NCBI GenBank assembly: GCA_036250195.1
Contig: JAVHZZ010000005.1
Coordinates: forward strand, 133,167,147 to 133,231,146
Length of the DNA: 64,000 nt
Direction of reading: 5' to 3'
Origin: Mixophyes australis
Taxonomy: Eukaryota; Chordata; Amphibia; Anura; Limnodynastidae
Part shown: positions 8,440 to 19,037 of the stretch, piece after piece
Numbering within the stretch: position 1 is the stretch's first letter
Layout: each line of letters begins with the position of its first letter
Notes under the pieces: generated by a model
Seen by the model: only the letters and a program-made list of their open reading frames with translations
What the model was told of the DNA's origin: nothing
The model's database searches: none
Position numbers and translations under genes: made by a program

Positions 8440-9828
8440 GAGGGTTCTAGACCCATCCTCGATCCCGAATGTATTTTGGCTACTACTCCCACTCACTTTA
8501 TTATCCCTCACAGGAAAACTTTGGTTCCTCCACATCTCCAATCAAAACTCCTAAAATGGGCTCATGCCTCCCGTTTTTCTGGTCATGCCGGTATAAAAAA
8601 AAACTTGGAATTTATCTCACGTGGTTATTGGTGGCCATCTATCCACTCAGACGTTCGACAGTTTGTGACGGCGTGTTCCACTTGTGCTCAGAACAAAGTC
8701 CCTCGTCAAGCTCCATACGGTCTGCTGCAAACTCTACCAATTCCGGATCGACCTTGGAGTCATCTTTCCATGGATTTTATCACAGATTTACCCTCCTCCA
8801 GAGGGTTCTCAGTAGTGTGGGTGGTCACTGATCGCCTTTCCCGGGCCGCTCATTTTGTGGCATTAAAAGGTCTCCCTTCTGCTCCTGTTCTGGCTCAACT
8901 CTTCATTAAAGAGATTTTCCGCCTACATGGCTGTCCAGATGTTATTGTTTCTGATCGGGGAACTCAGTTCGTGGCAAGATTTTGGAGGGCTTTTTCTCGT
9001 CTTTGTGGAATCAAGTTAAATTTCTCTTCTGCATATCATCCTCAAAGTAATGGTCTCACTGAAAGGACGAATCAAGAATTGGAGAAATTCCTCAGATGTT
9101 TCATTTCAGCTTACCATGATGATTGGGTTGATTTATTACCTTGGGCAGAATTTGCTCACAATAATAATTCACATGATTCTACCTCCACTTCTCCCTTTTT
9201 TGCTCTTCAGGGGTTTCATCCTAAAGTTCCACCCTTCAAAGATTTAACCGCTTCTGGAGTTCCTGCAGTTGATTCCCTTCTATCGGACTTCTCAGCTAGG
9301 TGGGATCTTATTAAACGCAAATTGCTTCACACCTCTGCCATCAGTAAAAGAGCATTTGACAAAAGAAGACCATCTCCACTACTTACTCCTGGTGACAAAG
9401 TATGGTTGTCTACGAAGAATCTTCGCTTGTTGGTCCCCTCTAGGAAATTGGCTCCCCGATTTATTGGTCCTTTCAAGATCATAGAGGTCATTAATCCGGT
9501 GGCCTTTAGATTAAAGTTACCTCCTACCTTGAGGATTCCCAATGTGTTCCAAATTTCCCTTCTCAAACCACTATTTATTAACAAATTTTTCTCTTCAAAA
9601 AAACCTCCTGCTGCTATTTCTGCGCTAGATCAGGAATTTGAGGTGAAGGAGATTCTAGATTCTCGGATTTCCAGAGGTTCTTTGCAGTTCCTGGTTGACT
9701 GGAAAGGCTACGGTCCTGAAGAGCGTTCTTGGATTCCTGCACGAGACCTTCATGCTCCGAGTTTGTTGAGGAAATTCCATACCAAGTTCCCTCAAAAGCC
9801 TTATAGGTTGTCCGGAGGCCACCCCTGA
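8440..9828 (+). CDS. pol: Gypsy-B integrase with C-terminal chromodomain
   Basis: The uninterrupted frame contains the HHCC zinc-binding domain (HASRFSGHAG ... CSTCAQNK) and the catalytic core with SMDFITDLP, VIVSDRGTQF and NGLTERTNQELE (a complete DDE set). The GPY/F-like domain follows (PRFIGPFKIIEV, VFQISLLKPL). A chromodomain near 9634-9800 (EFEVKEILD, FLVDWKGYGPEERSW) places it with the chromoviruses. The stop is 12 bp before the 3' LTR. This is the best preserved integrase in the window. Confidence 0.95.
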   Translation, partial: EGSRPILDPECILATTPTHFIIPHRKTLVPPHLQSKLLKWAHASRFSGHAGIKKNLEFISRGYWWPSIHSDVRQFVTACSTCAQNKVPRQAPYGLLQTLPIPDRPWSHLSMDFITDLPSSRGFSVVWVVTDRLSRAAHFVALKGLPSAPVLAQLFIKEIFRLHGCPDVIVSDRGTQFVARFWRAFSRLCGIKLNFSSAYHPQSNGLTERTNQELEKFLRCFISAYHDDWVDLLPWAEFAHNNNSHDSTSTSPFFALQGFHPKVPPFKDLTASGVPAVDSLLSDFSARWDLIKRKLLHTSAISKRAFDKRRPSPLLTPGDKVWLSTKNLRLLVPSRKLAPRFIGPFKIIEVINPVAFRLKLPPTLRIPNVFQISLLKPLFINKFFSSKKPPAAISALDQEFEVKEILDSRISRGSLQFLVDWKGYGPEERSWIPARDLHAPSLLRKFHTKFPQKPYRLSGGHP

Positions 9829-9837
9829 AGGCAGGGG
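9827..9837 (+). other. Polypurine tract of Gypsy-B
   Basis: GAAGGCAGGGG lies three bases before the 3' LTR, the expected site of plus-strand priming. It overlaps the end of the integrase stop codon. Confidence 0.6.
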
Positions 9838-9840
9838 TAC

Positions 9841-10669
9841 TGTTATGAACTTACCTGATCCCCGTTCCGCTGCGCTGTCAGCGTGGTCTAGCAGCTCTAT
9901 CCGCTCTGTGCAGCGCTTCTCCTGATGGCGTCCCCGCACTTTCGGGTTCTTCCTGCAGCTAGTCATGTGACTCCTGGGCGGGGAATTCAAATACTATATC
10001 TTCTCTGCTCTGACACGCTGCCTGTGTCAGAGCAATGTGTTTCCTGTTCCTGGCTAACAGTTCCTGTGTTCCTGACTCCTGTGAACCTGCTCCCTGTGTA
10101 TTCCTTTATTCCCCCTACCCCTGTGTACCAACCTGGCTGTGACCTGACTATTCTTTGGCTTATTCCTGGCACCACGTATTGGACTGTCTTCCCTGTGTAC
10201 CGACCCGGCTGTGTTATCAACTACTCTCTGGATTTCCCTCTGGCACCGTATACCTGATATCTCCTGTGTACCGACCCGGCTGTGTTATCAACTACTCTCT
10301 GGATTTCCCTCTGGCACCGTATACCTGATATCTCCTGTGTACTGAGCCGGCTGTGTTCCTGAACTCATCTCCTGCTATGCACTCATTAACTCCGTGCATC
10401 TACCGCTTACTGCTCCAGACCTTCAAACCCTGGAATTCACGGTTAGTGCCTGTACTTACATCACTTGTCATATTGCCTGTCTGACTATCCATCACTTAGA
10501 ACCTTCTCCCTTACGTCAGTAGGCTAACCTGGGGGCCGCGACCTGCAGTTCTTCGGCAGCAAAGACCACACTACCTTGCGGTGGTTCTTGGTGAAGACCG
10601 GAAGGCCGTTAGACTCCGCGCCCTAGGTAAGCCTGTGCAAATACTGACTAAGGCATCTAAATCGTAACA
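9841..10669 (+). repeat. 3' LTR of Gypsy-B
   Basis: 829 bp, TGTTATGAAC to AATCGTAACA, followed by the gatat duplication. A 71-bp internal repeat (starts 10193, 10264, 10335) is present in about three copies, each beginning CTGTGTACCGACCCGGCTGTG or a close variant. The same array is in the 5' LTR, where its first copy was hit by the solo LTR. Confidence 0.95.
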
Positions 10670-10674
10670 GATAT

Positions 10675-11574
10675 TCATAGTGTCCATCCCTGGTGTTAAA
10701 AGCTGTCTTCCATTCGTCTCCGGACTTGATCCGGATTAAGTTATAAGCGCCACGGAGATCAAGTTTGGTGAATATCCGTCCTACCTCCATGGGTTCTACT
10801 GGAGGTGGGAGATGACGAACTTGAGATGCTGGGCGAACAGGCCCTTTGGAAGAATTTACTTTTTCTGGATCTCTCTCACGAAATCTCATGTTTACTCTGT
10901 GGCATAGAGAAATCAAGTTGTCCAAGGAGGAGGGTAACTCTTGTGAGGTCAGTGTGTCTTTGATCTTGTCAGCAAGACCCTGCCAGAAGGCAGCTATCAG
11001 CGCCTCAGTGTTCCATTGGAGCTCGGAGGCAAGTATCCGAAATTGGATGACGTACTGGGCCACTGACCGGGATCCTTGGCGTAGTCGGAGAATACTGGAA
11101 GCCGCAGAGATAACAAGACCAGGTTCGTCAAAAATTATTCGAAACATAGAAATAAACATCTTCCAATAAGGGGTCATTTCTTTCCCACAGAGGGGAGGCC
11201 CATGCGAGAGCCTGTCCGGAAAACAAACAGATGAGATAGGCCACTTTAGAACGATGAGTAGAAAAGTTGTGAGGTTGGAGTTCAAAATAAATGGAGCATT
11301 GGTTAAGAAAGCCCCTACAGGTTTTCGGGTCTGCATCATACTCAGAGGGAGTAGGCAGGTGTAGCGTAGAAACGGTAGACACCTGGGATATCACTGGGGA
11401 AGAAGATACTGGAGGATCAACAGTAGCTGATACATTTTGCACAGGGTCTCCTCGGGAGGCTAAAGCCTGAAAACATTGGAATAACTGTTGCTGCCGAACA
11501 TCTTGTTGTTCAATCCGAGTAACCAGGTGCTGCAGCATCTCCCTAGCTGTTGGTTTCGATCCTGGGTCTGTCAT
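10675..11574 (-). pseudogene. gag: Gypsy-A Gag fused by deletion to RT
   Basis: Starting at 11574 the frame reads MTDPGSKPTAREMLQHL and the capsid-like region ([16 protein letters not shown] ... [11 protein letters not shown]). It continues in a second frame ([10 protein letters not shown] ... [18 protein letters not shown] block). The Gag linker [10 protein letters not shown] then runs straight into RT blocks [13 protein letters not shown] and [17 protein letters not shown] at about 10778. The zinc knuckle, protease and RT fingers are absent, so a large internal deletion has joined gag to RT. The RT then meets the Gypsy-B target duplication. Confidence 0.9.
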
Positions 11575-11587
11575 GGCCTGATCTTAC

Positions 11588-11850
11588 TGTCACGGGCACT
11601 AGGAGTTCTACCCAGGATTCACCAGATGATAATGCTTACCAGAGGGGCGGGGTTTACACAGCGATCCTCTGGGCAGTAGGGTGAATAGTAGGAACATTAT
11701 ACAACAGCAGGTGGAGAGAGAATGTCAATGGAGTAGATAGGAGTCAGCGACTCGCAGCTATAATGGTAGGAGTGTCAGCGACTTGCAACTATAGTGCAGA
11801 GGCAGGTATCAACCAAGAAGAGCCGAGCGGACGTGAATAGGTGAAGGAAG
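11588..11850 (-). repeat. 5' LTR of Gypsy-A, 3' portion
   Basis: The minus-strand end ...CTAGTGCCCGTGACA at 11588 lies 13 bp before the gag ATG. It matches the end of the solo LTR at 47090-47124 (CATCTGGTGATCCCTGGG ... CTAGTGCCCGTGACA). The LTR is interrupted at 11851 by ERV-1 and resumes at 25640. Confidence 0.85.
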
Positions 11851-12675
11851 TGTCGAAGTCAGCAAATTGGATAAAGTCATTTCAATTAAAATCGAGCAAA
11901 CTTGGTTGTCTTTGTCTGAAAAGATGCGTACGGTACGCTACGGTGTAAAAGGGCACGTTACAGCGTAAAAGGGCGTACGCAGCCACCATCACGTGTCAAC
12001 AACAGTATTTAGTCTTTTACATACATTCGCACAAACACGCTCACTTGTAAAATAGTACACATTAATGGTAGTTGCAACACATAGTCATTTATGTTGAAAT
12101 ATAGTAGTATTTATATTTTATATTATAAGTTATATGCATATTAGTGAAATATAGAACAGGTTGAAGGAATCATATCATGTGTGGTATCATAATAAACCTC
12201 TTAACATTTGCTACTGTTCGGTTCACTCTGCGAAGGAATCGCAGAGTACATACACAAGTTATGAATGATAGGGAATTATGAACTACTTAAGACTAAGGAA
12301 TCTTGGCGGGAAGAGCAGAGCATACCCCCTGGAGAGATGACCGCCTTCTTTGGATTCTTTAGGATGAACTAGCCAATGATTGACAACCCCTTGGACCTTC
12401 CTGAAACCTGGACCAATAGAAGCAAGCTATACCAACTTCATTGTTTTACTGTATTCCTGTGTGCATATAAGCAGCAGCCAGACTTCAGACTTCCCAGACT
12501 TCAGGATTGAATGACTGCACACTGGATCCAGAGCGCCTGCGATAAGTAACGGCTGTACTTATTATCATTTCGCTTGAATATATTATACTACTTTTTGCGA
12601 ATAAATCTTTGTGCGTTGGAAATACAAATCGAGGTTCGACAATCGTTATTGGTTAGCAACAATACGCACATAAAT
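11851..12675 (+). repeat. 5' LTR of ERV-1
   Basis: The LTR starts TGTCGAAGTCAGCAAATTGG, matching the minus-strand LTR starts of ERV-2 at 44936 and 52872. U3 contains repeated GTGTAAAAGGGCACG / GCGTAAAAGGGCGTAC words. A CCAATAGAAGCAAGC box (about 12413), a TATA-like GCATATAAGCAGC (about 12463) and AATAAA (about 12600) mark promoter and polyadenylation signals. The end (CGCACATAA) is one or two bases altered from the CATAACA of the other copies. Confidence 0.88.
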
Positions 12676-12676
12676 T

Positions 12677-12694
12677 TGGGGGCTCAAGAGCTTT
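12677..12694 (+). other. Primer-binding site of ERV-1
   Basis: Immediately after the LTR the sequence TTTGGGGGCTC appears. The first nine bases TGGGGGCTC match the complement of the proline-tRNA 3' end used by many gammaretroviruses. The following nine bases do not match that tRNA, so the tRNA assignment is tentative. Confidence 0.5.
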
Positions 12695-13693
12695 GGAGGT
12701 TTCGTTGCCGATGATACGCAAGACCAACAGATTTCGGTTCCTCAACACAGGGTGGAGAGGCGTCATAAACGGGTAGGAACGCAATGTGTTCAAAACCTGA
12801 ATTTTACTCTGTGTTGTGAAACCGAATGTCCGTTTTGCATTGTCTAGGGCTGGCTAACTAGAACCTAGGGACAAAAGAGAAAACTGTTTCTTTATATTGT
12901 CATTGTGCGTTTTAACTGTATTGCATTGCTTAGCGTATGTGTATTTCCTGCTGTGCGTACGCAAACTTCCGGTAGATTTGCCACGTGGTTAAACAATCGT
13001 TTTGATAGTTATTATATGTGTATAGTATTATTACTTGTGAAAACCTCTGAGACATTATTACTATTGTTGGGAACTTTTAATTTTCTGCACAGAAAAGGTG
13101 TATAGTGTGTGATTTTGTAACGTAGATACACTGTTTACTATTCATTGTGTTCAGTTGCTGTGTGACGTGGCGGATTGCCCAACTGAAGGACGGTATACAG
13201 GGCAGGTATACCGAATGCGAAAACTGTTTTTTCGCAAAGCGCTACCAATAGATCGCAAGGTTTGCTAATAATTAGTATTGGTAGGCAGTGCGATCTAACT
13301 GCACCATTAGTAATTGGTGAAGCAGCTAGGAGGAATTATACTAGAAAGGCAGGTTGATTTTATCAACTTGCGCTCCCAGCGATAATAAACTCAGCAGATT
13401 TTGTGGTGAGCCAGGGTATCGAGGAGCTGATAGCCCTTGGGGCCCACAGTGATATTTCTGTATTAGGGGTCCTCGCCGGGTGCGAGAAAAAGCGAGTGGA
13501 CACGGCTAGTGAAAATACGTCCACCGGGCATTAGAGATCTCTAGCGGTGATTGTAGCAACAGGGTTGAAATTGTTGGGTGGAAAGAACAGAGCATTGCGG
13601 TGTGTCTGTGTTCCACATAAAAGAGTATTGTTGGCCGGAAGGAACAGAGCATTGCGGTGTGTCTGTGTTCCGTGTAGATTGGTGTTGTTCAAC
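12695..13693 (+). other. ERV-1 leader, non-coding
   Basis: About 1 kb of leader lies between primer site and gag. It includes a 57-bp near-direct repeat (13586 and 13643, core AACAGAGCATTGCGGTGTGT) just before gag. The gag frame is open upstream of the chosen ATG across this repeat, but those residues are low-complexity and repeat-derived, so they are not taken as protein. Packaging signal and env splice donor are expected here but cannot be pinpointed. Confidence 0.6.
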
Positions 13694-15305
13694 ATGGGTG
13701 CTAAGCATACGCTAGAGATGGCCAGTGCACTGCCTAAGGAAGGGCCTATTGGTTCAGCAAAATTTCTCATGTGTAAGAAATATGGTGCATACGCAACTGC
13801 GTATTGCGACACGTGGGTCAAGATGACCAAAGCTTGTGATAGGCATTTCCCAACAATAGGGAGTTTTAATGCAGAGGTACTAAATACTGTAAAAGATAAA
13901 GTACGGTTGATTAAGTCAATGAAAAAGAGAAATAGACATAATGATTGTTTAAAATTGTGGCAAATGGAAGGTAACACGTGGCAGAGCAGTGAATGCACAG
14001 TGGAAGTAGGCGTGGCAAAAAGCGCGCGCAGGGCGGAAGTAGCCGTTGAGAAGCGTGGCGAACTCAGCGCAAGCGCGCCCCCGCCACCTTATGTGGCGGG
14101 AGGGGTAAGTACAGCCGTTATTAAAACTGAAAAAAGAGAAATTGCTAAGTTGTATCCTGTTTTAAGCCAGTTTAAAACAAGTGTATCAGAAGATGAACCC
14201 ACTGTGATTTCGGCCATTGCTCATGCTGTTAATATGCTAGAGGTTCAGCGTAAGTATGGGAAAGGAGCAATGGCTGAGATAGGTGAGAGTAGTGTGATCA
14301 CTAGGAGTGATAGCAGTCTAAATCTTGAAACAGCAGATCCGGTAGTGACTTCTGGAGCCAGTGGGTGCGTACCCAGTCCGCACAATATCAGTTCCCAATG
14401 CGAAACCGGATAAGGATGGTGTAGTTCCCTTAAGAAATGTTACAATGCATTGTCCTTGGACTAGATCAGAGTTACGTTCCATTATGACTGAATTCCCAGA
14501 TCCTAGAAAAGAGTTGGCTAATTGTCAGAAGTTTGTTAAAGACTTAGGAAATGCCCACGAACCAACCAATAAGGATTGGCGTGTAGTGTTGAGGGCGTGT
14601 CTTCCTCCCCATACTGACATACAAAAATTTATTAAAGATTGTTTGTTGGACGAAGATAACACATTGACTGATGAGATTAACCAAGAAAAAATAGAGCAAA
14701 TTGTCAAACACTTAGCCATCTTTTTTCCAGTAGTAGTAAATTGGAGTAAGATTTTCACCATAAAACAAAAGGATAGTGAAACAGCCTCAGATTACTTTGC
14801 TAGAGCTATAGCAGCGATAACATGGTTTACTGGAATATCCAACATAGGTGAGGACCCACATCACAGAGAGGTAGCTGTAGGAGTATTAATGGATGGCCTT
14901 AGAGAAAATTTAAAGACGAGAGTACAAACCACATTACCTAATTGGAGAGGCATCACAGTAGATTCTCTTAGGGAGTCTGCTGTGGAGCATGACAAAAAAC
15001 TTTTTAGAAAAAAGGAAGAGAAAAGTGATAGGTTAATGATGGTAAGTATACAGGCTCTAGAGGGGATGCATACACGACCACCAGCATACAACCCATATAA
15101 CAAGAAACCTAAAGTGATCAGGTGTTTCAACTGTAATGAGGAAGGACATTACATGAGAGATTGTAAAAAGGAAAGATTCAATGCACAGAGGGGTGGGTCA
15201 CATAGATATCCTCCAAGGAGGAATTCACATGGATTAGAAGACTCACATCTACCCGCGCATATTACAGCAGCAAATGCTGCGCAGGAAAGCAATAGTCAGC
15301 GCTAG
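13694..15305 (+). pseudogene. gag: ERV-1 Gag (matrix, capsid, nucleocapsid), one frameshift
   Basis: The start is chosen at MGAKHT because Gly at position 2 fits the myristoylation signal of retroviral matrix proteins. A proline stretch with PPPPY is a late-domain motif used in budding. The first frame ends at 14413. From about 14365 the homologous sequence continues in another frame, so a one-base indel lies there. The second frame holds the capsid (PWTRSELRSIMTEFPDP, major-homology-like DYFARAIAA) and one zinc knuckle CFNCNEEGHYMRDC near 15124-15165. It ends at TAG 15303-15305. ERV-2 Gag on the minus strand (50411-51489) is clearly related. Confidence 0.92.
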
Positions 15306-15866
15306 GGGTCAGGCCATACCTGTAGTCTACAGCCAGTGAGGTTAACTGAGAGTCAGAGAGAAGAACCAACAATGATAGTTCACATAGCTGGTAGGAAACA
15401 AACTTTTCTTGTAGATACAGGGGCGGCCCAATCTGTAATAACCTCTCCTTTCAATCTACAGGTGACCAGTAAAACTATTCCAGCTATGGGGGTAACGGGA
15501 AAAGTGTTACATTATCCTCTAACTAAACCCGCTGAAGTTACTATCGGGCCTCTGCATACTAAGCATTCATTTCTCTTGGCTGCAGTGGCTCCTACTAACT
15601 TGCTAGGGAGAGACTTGCTATGTAAAATGGGATGTGTCATATACTGTACTTCAGATGGTGTGTTCCTAGATATACCCGAGAAGGTCGCTCATGAGGTACA
15701 GGACATATTGGACACCCCTCAAAGGTTAATGTTACACTCTACTGTTATAGAACACAGTCCATCTCAAGTAAAGGGGATGTTGCTGGAAATACCAGGTTCA
15801 CTATGGACCAGAGATGGACAGGACAATGGACTGATGGCAAACGTTGCCCCGGCATGGTCAATCTAA
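15306..15866 (+). pseudogene. pro: ERV-1 protease region
   Basis: This frame continues from gag without a shift after the single TAG, with no other stop. It contains the aspartic protease motif FLVDTGAAQSVI and the later segment LLGRDLLCKMG. Gag-pro in one frame across a UAG followed by G is the layout of gammaretroviruses, which read through the stop. The frame ends at 15866, and the RT sequence goes on in another frame from about 15860, so an indel separates them. Confidence 0.9.
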
Positions 15867-17600
15867 AAAGTGGTAGGATAGCTCCAAAAATTCCACAATA
15901 TCCATTAAAACCGGAGGTGGAACTAGGGGTATATCCTGTTATTGAGAGGCTGTTACAACAAGGGATTTTAATTCGTACAGCCAGTACAGCAAATAGTCCC
16001 ATTTTCCCTGTGAAGAAGAGTGGGGGGGAGGGGCTATAGATTAGTCCAGGACTTAAGGAGAATTAATAAAGTTGTTGAGAGCCAATTCCCCGTAGTGCCG
16101 AATCCAGCTGTCATCCTCATGCAGATTCCACCGTCTGCTAGTAACTTTACTGTCATTGATCTATGTTCTGCTTTCTTCTCAGTCCCTCTTCACCCTGACT
16201 GCCAATACCTTTTTGCATTCTCCTACCGGGGAGTGCAATACACATGGACCAGACTTCCCCAGGGGTTCATTGACAGCCCCAGTATTTTCTCCCAAGCCTT
16301 ACATGACTGTTTGCAATCCTTTCAACCCCACAATGGGTCTGTTCTAATTCAATATGTGGCCGATTTGTTGCTGTGCTCTGATTCTTTTATGTCATGTTTA
16401 CATGATACTAAATTGTTGTTGCTCCATCTCTCACAAACAGGGCACAAGGTGGAAAAGGACAAATTACAGCCATGTCAGACTAAGGTCAAATACTTAGGAC
16501 ACTGCCTCACTAAGGGGCTAAGACACCTGACAACCGACAGGATTGAGGCCATACAACACATGACTCTGCCGCAGAGCCAGAAGCAGATTCGTACTTTCCT
16601 GGGGATGTGTGGATACTGTAGATCCTGGATCCCAGGTTTTTCTATTCTGGCATTACCATTGCAGGAGCTAGTCTCTTCCTCAAAACCAGAACGTGTCGTA
16701 CACACAGAAGAGTCAGAGCAAGCATTCTTTAATCTTAAAGATAGTCTGACTAGAGCACCTGCATTGGGAATACCTGATTATGAAAAGCCTTTTGAGCTAT
16801 ACTGTACGGAAGCTGATGGTTGTGCAGCAGGTGTCCTCGCACAGAAACATGGTGACGCTAGCAGACCGGTAGCATACTACAGTGCACAATTGGACAATGT
16901 GGCAAGATCACTCCCAACATGTCTCAGAAGTGTAGCAGCAACTGCTCTTCTGGTAAGTAAGAGCAAGGACGTAGTATTAGGACATAATTCAACTGTCTAT
17001 ACACCCCATGCTGTATCAGCTCTGTTAAACTCAGCCCAAACCAGACATGTTTCTTCAGCTAGATTCACAAAGTGGGGACTAGCCCTGATGGCACCCTCAA
17101 ACATCACCATCAAACGATGTAGCACCTTAAATCCAGCTACATACCTTCCATATGTGTCTCTAGAGACACAAAGGGTGGGAGGTGAGGAGACCCTGGTTGA
17201 TGATGAGTTAGGCAAGAATACTGACACGCATGACTGTATGGAACACCTGAATCAGACCTTTACTGCAAGGCCTGACATACGTGACACCTCCTTAGAAAAT
17301 GTAGATTTAACGTTTTATACAGATGGGAGTTGTCATAGACAGACAGAGACGGGAGAGCTATGTACTGGTTATGCTGTTGTAGACGATCAGGATGTGGTAG
17401 AAGCTGAACCCCTTGGTCCACCTCACTCAGCCCAGGTGGCGGAACTATTAGCATTAAGGAGAGCGTGTGAGTTGGCAGAGGGTAAATCAGCCAATATATA
17501 TACTGACTCTATGTACGCCTTCCGGGTAGTGCACGATTTTGGGACCCTTTGGCGTCTTAGAAACTTTACGACAGCAGCAGGTACTAGTGGCACACTCACA
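15860..17600 (+). pseudogene. pol: ERV-1 reverse transcriptase and RNase H, broken
   Basis: RT begins with KSGRIAPKIPQYPLKPE. It shifts frame at a run of seven G (16022-16028) and then reads YRLVQDLRRINKVVE, FTVIDLCSAFFSVPL, YTWTRLPQGFIDSP. The catalytic box reads QYVADLLLC where retroviral RTs of this group have YVDD, so one of the two catalytic aspartates has become Ala. RNase H motifs are FYTDGSCH, AQVAELLALRRACELA and YTDSMYAF. Another indel near 17575 moves the rest of RNase H into a new frame. The enzyme is inactive. Confidence 0.92.
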
Positions 17601-18980
17601 ACACATAAAAGGACTTCTGACAGCGATACAGTTACCCAGAACAGTAGCCGTCATAAAGTGCAAAGCCCATACCTTTGCAGAAGACCCAGTGTCATTGGGC
17701 AACAACAGGGCAGACGCAGCTTCTAAATGGGCAGCAGGGCAATCTATGACTGTATCGACCGAGACTATGATGGTTTTTCAGACATTAGACATGCAGAAAC
17801 TAATTGAAATGCAAGATTTGTGTTCCCTGCAGGAAATGGCGGTCTGGAAGGCGAAGGGACGTGGTCAAGAGTCCTCAGGACTCTGGAGGGATGGACAAGG
17901 TAAGCCAGTAGCTCCCCGAACGTACTATCCAAGCCTGGCTGAAGCAGCACACGGCCTGACTCACCTGGGTAAAGTAGGTATGTGCAAACTGGTGAGAGCA
18001 TAGTGGTGTGCTCCCGGATTTTCCTCTCAGGCTGGTAAGAAGGCAATGTCATGTCTTACTTGTTTGAGGAAAAATGTCGGGAAAACTATTCCAACTGAGC
18101 CATCCCACATCCCTCCTACAGACGGACCTTTTCAGGTAATACAAATTGACTATATCCAATTACCACCGTGCAGGAATTTAAAGTATGTGTTAGTTTGTAT
18201 TGATGTGTTTTCTGGTTGGGTAGAAGTATATTCGGCAGCCACTTATACTGCTGTGTTCACTGCAAAGAAAATTGTACAAGACTTTGTATGTAGGTTCGGT
18301 ATCCCTAGAATCATTGAAAGTGATAGGGGTACCCACTTTACTGGTGATATCTACCAAAATATGTGTAAACTCATGGGAATCAGTAGCAGACTTCACACCC
18401 CTTACCGACCACAAGCCAGTGGTAAGGTGGAGTGAGTAAATGGTACTATAAAGAACAAGCTTGGCAAGGTAATGGCTGAAACTGGGTTCGCATGGCCAGA
18501 GGCTTTGCCATTGGTCCTCCATAGCATTCGGACCACTCCTAGACCTCCTCTTAATCTGTCCCCCTTTGAGATACTGTTCGGACGACAACCTCATATGATC
18601 GTGAGTCCACAAGACGACTTGAAGTGTAATAATGAAGTGACTGTACATCTATCTTATAAGAATGAGTAGACAGCTAAAGCAACAACAACAAAAAACTAAA
18701 AATGCTGTCACCTGGTATGCCAGAAACGAACTGTCATGATGTTGAACCTGGAGACTATGTTATGATCCGTAATTTCTTACGTTCAGGTTGTTTAACAGAC
18801 CGTTGGGAAGGCCCGTACCAAGTGCTGCTGACCAGTACTACATCACTGAAGGTTGCAGAGAGAGACACTTGGGTCCATTCCACCCACTGCAGGAGAGTCC
18901 ATAATCCGGAGAAAGTGCAAGATAAAACTGAGACCGACGACATAGATCTGTCACTTGTGAGTCTGTTCCGGGAGACCTAA
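17601..18980 (+). pseudogene. pol: ERV-1 RNase H end and integrase, broken
   Basis: The frame finishes RNase H (LPRTVAVIKCKAHT, GNNRADAASKWA). It then enters integrase with a zinc-binding domain (AAHGLTHLGK ... CLTCLRKN) broken by an in-frame TAG at 18001-18003. The catalytic core shows IQIDYIQL, IESDRGTHFTG and ASGKVE, followed by a TGA at 18433-18435 immediately after the catalytic Glu. The C-terminal DNA-binding domain (VEPGDYVMIRNF, DRWEGPYQVLL, WVHSTHCRR) lies in a third frame from 18702. Integrase inserts the viral cDNA; here it is interrupted at least four times. Confidence 0.9.
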
Positions 18981-19037
18981 AGCCTGCAGTCGAGACACCT
19001 GAACCAGAGACGTTGCCCCAGAACTATCTTTCCAGCG

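Larger units (their letters stand above)
4076..10669 (+). mobile_element. Gypsy-B, near-complete chromodomain Ty3/gypsy retrotransposon
   Basis: The element has two LTRs, gag, protease, RT, RNase H, integrase and chromodomain, and a 5-bp TSD (gatat at 4071-4075 and 10670-10674). With its nested insert and that insert's duplication removed, the 5' LTR is 829 bp, exactly the length of the 3' LTR, and the two differ by scattered single bases. That points to a fairly recent insertion. It sits in the RT gene of Gypsy-A in the opposite orientation. The coding region carries one frameshift at the end of gag, two in homopolymer runs and one in-frame stop. Confidence 0.95.

Noticed and set aside
13547..13693. 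Earlier ATG for ERV-1 gag at 13547
   Set aside because: The extra residues are encoded by a 57-bp leader repeat; MGAKHT at 13694 gives the Gly-2 expected for matrix myristoylation.
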